The notes below the pieces were generated by a model. It saw only the letters and a program-made list of their open reading frames with translations. It was not told the origin of the DNA and did not search any database. 5,567 nt of DNA, taken from assembly GCA_014379795.1 (NCBI GenBank), contig JACMLC010000737.1, forward strand, positions 1 to 5,567. Reading direction: 5' to 3'. The translations under genes were made by a program, and so were the position numbers. The number at the start of each line of letters is the position of its first letter. Within the stretch, counting starts at the first letter, position 1. Origin of the DNA: Pyrinomonadaceae bacterium. GTDB lineage: Bacteria > Acidobacteriota > Blastocatellia > Pyrinomonadales > Pyrinomonadaceae. This document shows positions 4,651 through 5,567 of this stretch, in pieces.

Positions 4651-5567
4651 ATGCGAAGAACAATCAGAACCCTTGCCGCGCTCGCCACAATTACTTTGGG
4701 TGTGGCTGGCTATCTCATCTCTACAGACCATAAACACCTTGCCTCTCGCTGCTTTTATAGTAGCGTCGCTCTTTACAGTGCGGCCTTTCTTTTGTGGCTA
4801 ATAAAAAGCACCCGTAGTTGGTTTAGCCGCCGATATGTGCGACTTGAACAAAACGCTGCGCCGAAACTCGTCAAAAGATTCACGGTAAAATGGGACGAAC
4901 AAAGCGAGCCTCATTGTCCCGTATGTGGAACCGAACTCGCTCCGCTTTACGCTGATCCCTCTACTGCTCTCCCCAGTCGCTCTCACTTCAAATGTATTTC
5001 CTGTAACCACATTTACTGCCTTACAAATGAGGAAACTGGAAAGCCTTTAACGCTTTTAGAAGCTAAAGAATTGCTATCTCCGACGAAAACTGAGATTGAG
5101 CCTCTCAAGTCACTACCTCCTGCGCCTCAAACAGCCGCCAGGTCTTCTGTTTCTGCTCCCGACGAAACGGCAATAAAAATTCTTGCTTTTCTCAACGACC
5201 CAAGACACCGACGCATCTATGGGGTTGAAATCGGAAACGAATTAAATTTAAGCTACTCACTTATTAGTCGCTATTTAGAACAACTAAAAAAACAAGGTTA
5301 TGTGGAACTCACTGTCACCGGAGAGTCCCACTCTCTTGTTTGCGACATCACTCCGAAAGGTCGAGAGCTTATCGCTGAAAACAATCTCCTAGAAATAAAG
5401 CCCAAAGCAGCCGAAGCTGACATGGAGCCTCCAAAGAAAGAGACTGGTAGCCTTCGCATTCGCCAATTCACCACCCACCTTCAACTGATTCACGACCTTG
5501 TCCCCAAAAATGATGATGTACCAGAAGGACTCGTTGACCGTTTTCACCAAACCCTACATGATATAAA
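4651..5567 (+). CDS. Membrane-anchored zinc-ribbon and winged-helix protein, unknown family (runs off right edge)
   Basis: An open plus-strand frame continues to the window edge, 305 codons from ATG 4651. GTG 4645 and GTG 4639 are alternative starts, and no strong ribosome binding site is visible. After a basic start (MRRTIR), two hydrophobic helices lie at about 7-24 and 36-51, separated by a short polar loop and followed by KSTRSWFSRR. By the positive-inside rule, both ends and the large domain should be cytoplasmic. Residues 89-123 form a probable zinc ribbon (HCPVCGTEL, then CISCNHIYC; C89, C92, C115, C118 and perhaps C123). A Pro/Ser/Ala-rich linker (about 143-170) leads to a winged-helix domain at about 171-243: ETAIKILAFLNDP, then IYGVEIGNELNLSYSLISRY, LEQLKKQGYVEL and ITPKGRELIAEN. 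A further helical stretch starts near 268. Base composition is more AT-rich than its neighbours. I do not recognise the family. The architecture suggests a membrane-tethered sensor or regulator, which is inference. Confidence 0.8.
   Translation, partial: MRRTIRTLAALATITLGVAGYLISTDHKHLASRCFYSSVALYSAAFLLWLIKSTRSWFSRRYVRLEQNAAPKLVKRFTVKWDEQSEPHCPVCGTELAPLYADPSTALPSRSHFKCISCNHIYCLTNEETGKPLTLLEAKELLSPTKTEIEPLKSLPPAPQTAARSSVSAPDETAIKILAFLNDPRHRRIYGVEIGNELNLSYSLISRYLEQLKKQGYVELTVTGESHSLVCDITPKGRELIAENNLLEIKPKAAEADMEPPKKETGSLRIRQFTTHLQLIHDLVPKNDDVPEGLVDRFHQTLHDI

Noticed and set aside
4292..4663. Minus-strand open frame of 123 codons across the terminator, repeats and zinc-ribbon remnant
   Set aside because: It is very Arg-rich, reads through the strong terminator stem and is antisense to the recognisable CPKCKSPYW frame.
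4798..5010. Minus-strand open frame of 70 codons
   Set aside because: Antisense to the membrane zinc-ribbon/winged-helix gene, whose own frame shows clear domain motifs.

Overview
The window most likely comes from an acidobacterium, perhaps of the Blastocatellia/Pyrinomonadaceae type. This rests on recognised protein style (the HLDADELNAF motif next to a sigma factor gene, and exported TPR proteins with a carboxypeptidase-regulatory-like domain), not on a marker gene. The left three quarters are moderately GC-rich housekeeping DNA. The right end is visibly more AT-rich and looks like accessory DNA.

Layout. (1) Positions 1-1257, minus strand: a sigma-70 family (ECF-like) sigma factor gene, followed 97 nt downstream by the first 58 codons of a gene whose HLDADELNAF motif suggests a zf-HC2 type anti-sigma protein. 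(2) Positions 1258-1425: a divergent intergenic region with an imperfect hairpin and a good sigma-70 type promoter (TTGACA, 18 nt, TAGAAT) facing right. (3) Positions 1426-2855: queE and queC, overlapping by 4 nt (GTGA). They encode two steps of preQ0 synthesis, the precursor of queuosine in tRNA and of other 7-deazaguanines. The reading frame of queC runs through a 7-nt tandem repeat just before its ATP-binding loop. (4) Positions 2972-4273: an exported, cysteine-free TPR protein with a strong ribosome binding site, closed by a strong intrinsic terminator at 4294-4331. (5) Positions 4332-4650: no intact gene recognised. The stretch holds four degenerate TTGCCCGAYRAT repeats, the C-terminal half of a small zinc-ribbon protein without its start, and a possible short hydrophobic peptide on the minus strand. 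(6) Positions 4651-5567: a plus-strand open frame that runs off the window. It encodes two membrane helices, a cytoplasmic zinc ribbon and a winged-helix domain.

How the genes work together. The sigma factor and its downstream neighbour probably form a regulatory pair. QueE and QueC act in sequence: QueE makes 7-carboxy-7-deazaguanine and QueC turns it into preQ0. QueD, GTP cyclohydrolase I and QueF are not in the window. The TPR protein has its own ribosome binding site and terminator and no evident functional link to queC. The most unusual item is the last gene, a membrane-tethered zinc-ribbon/winged-helix protein that I cannot assign to a named family.
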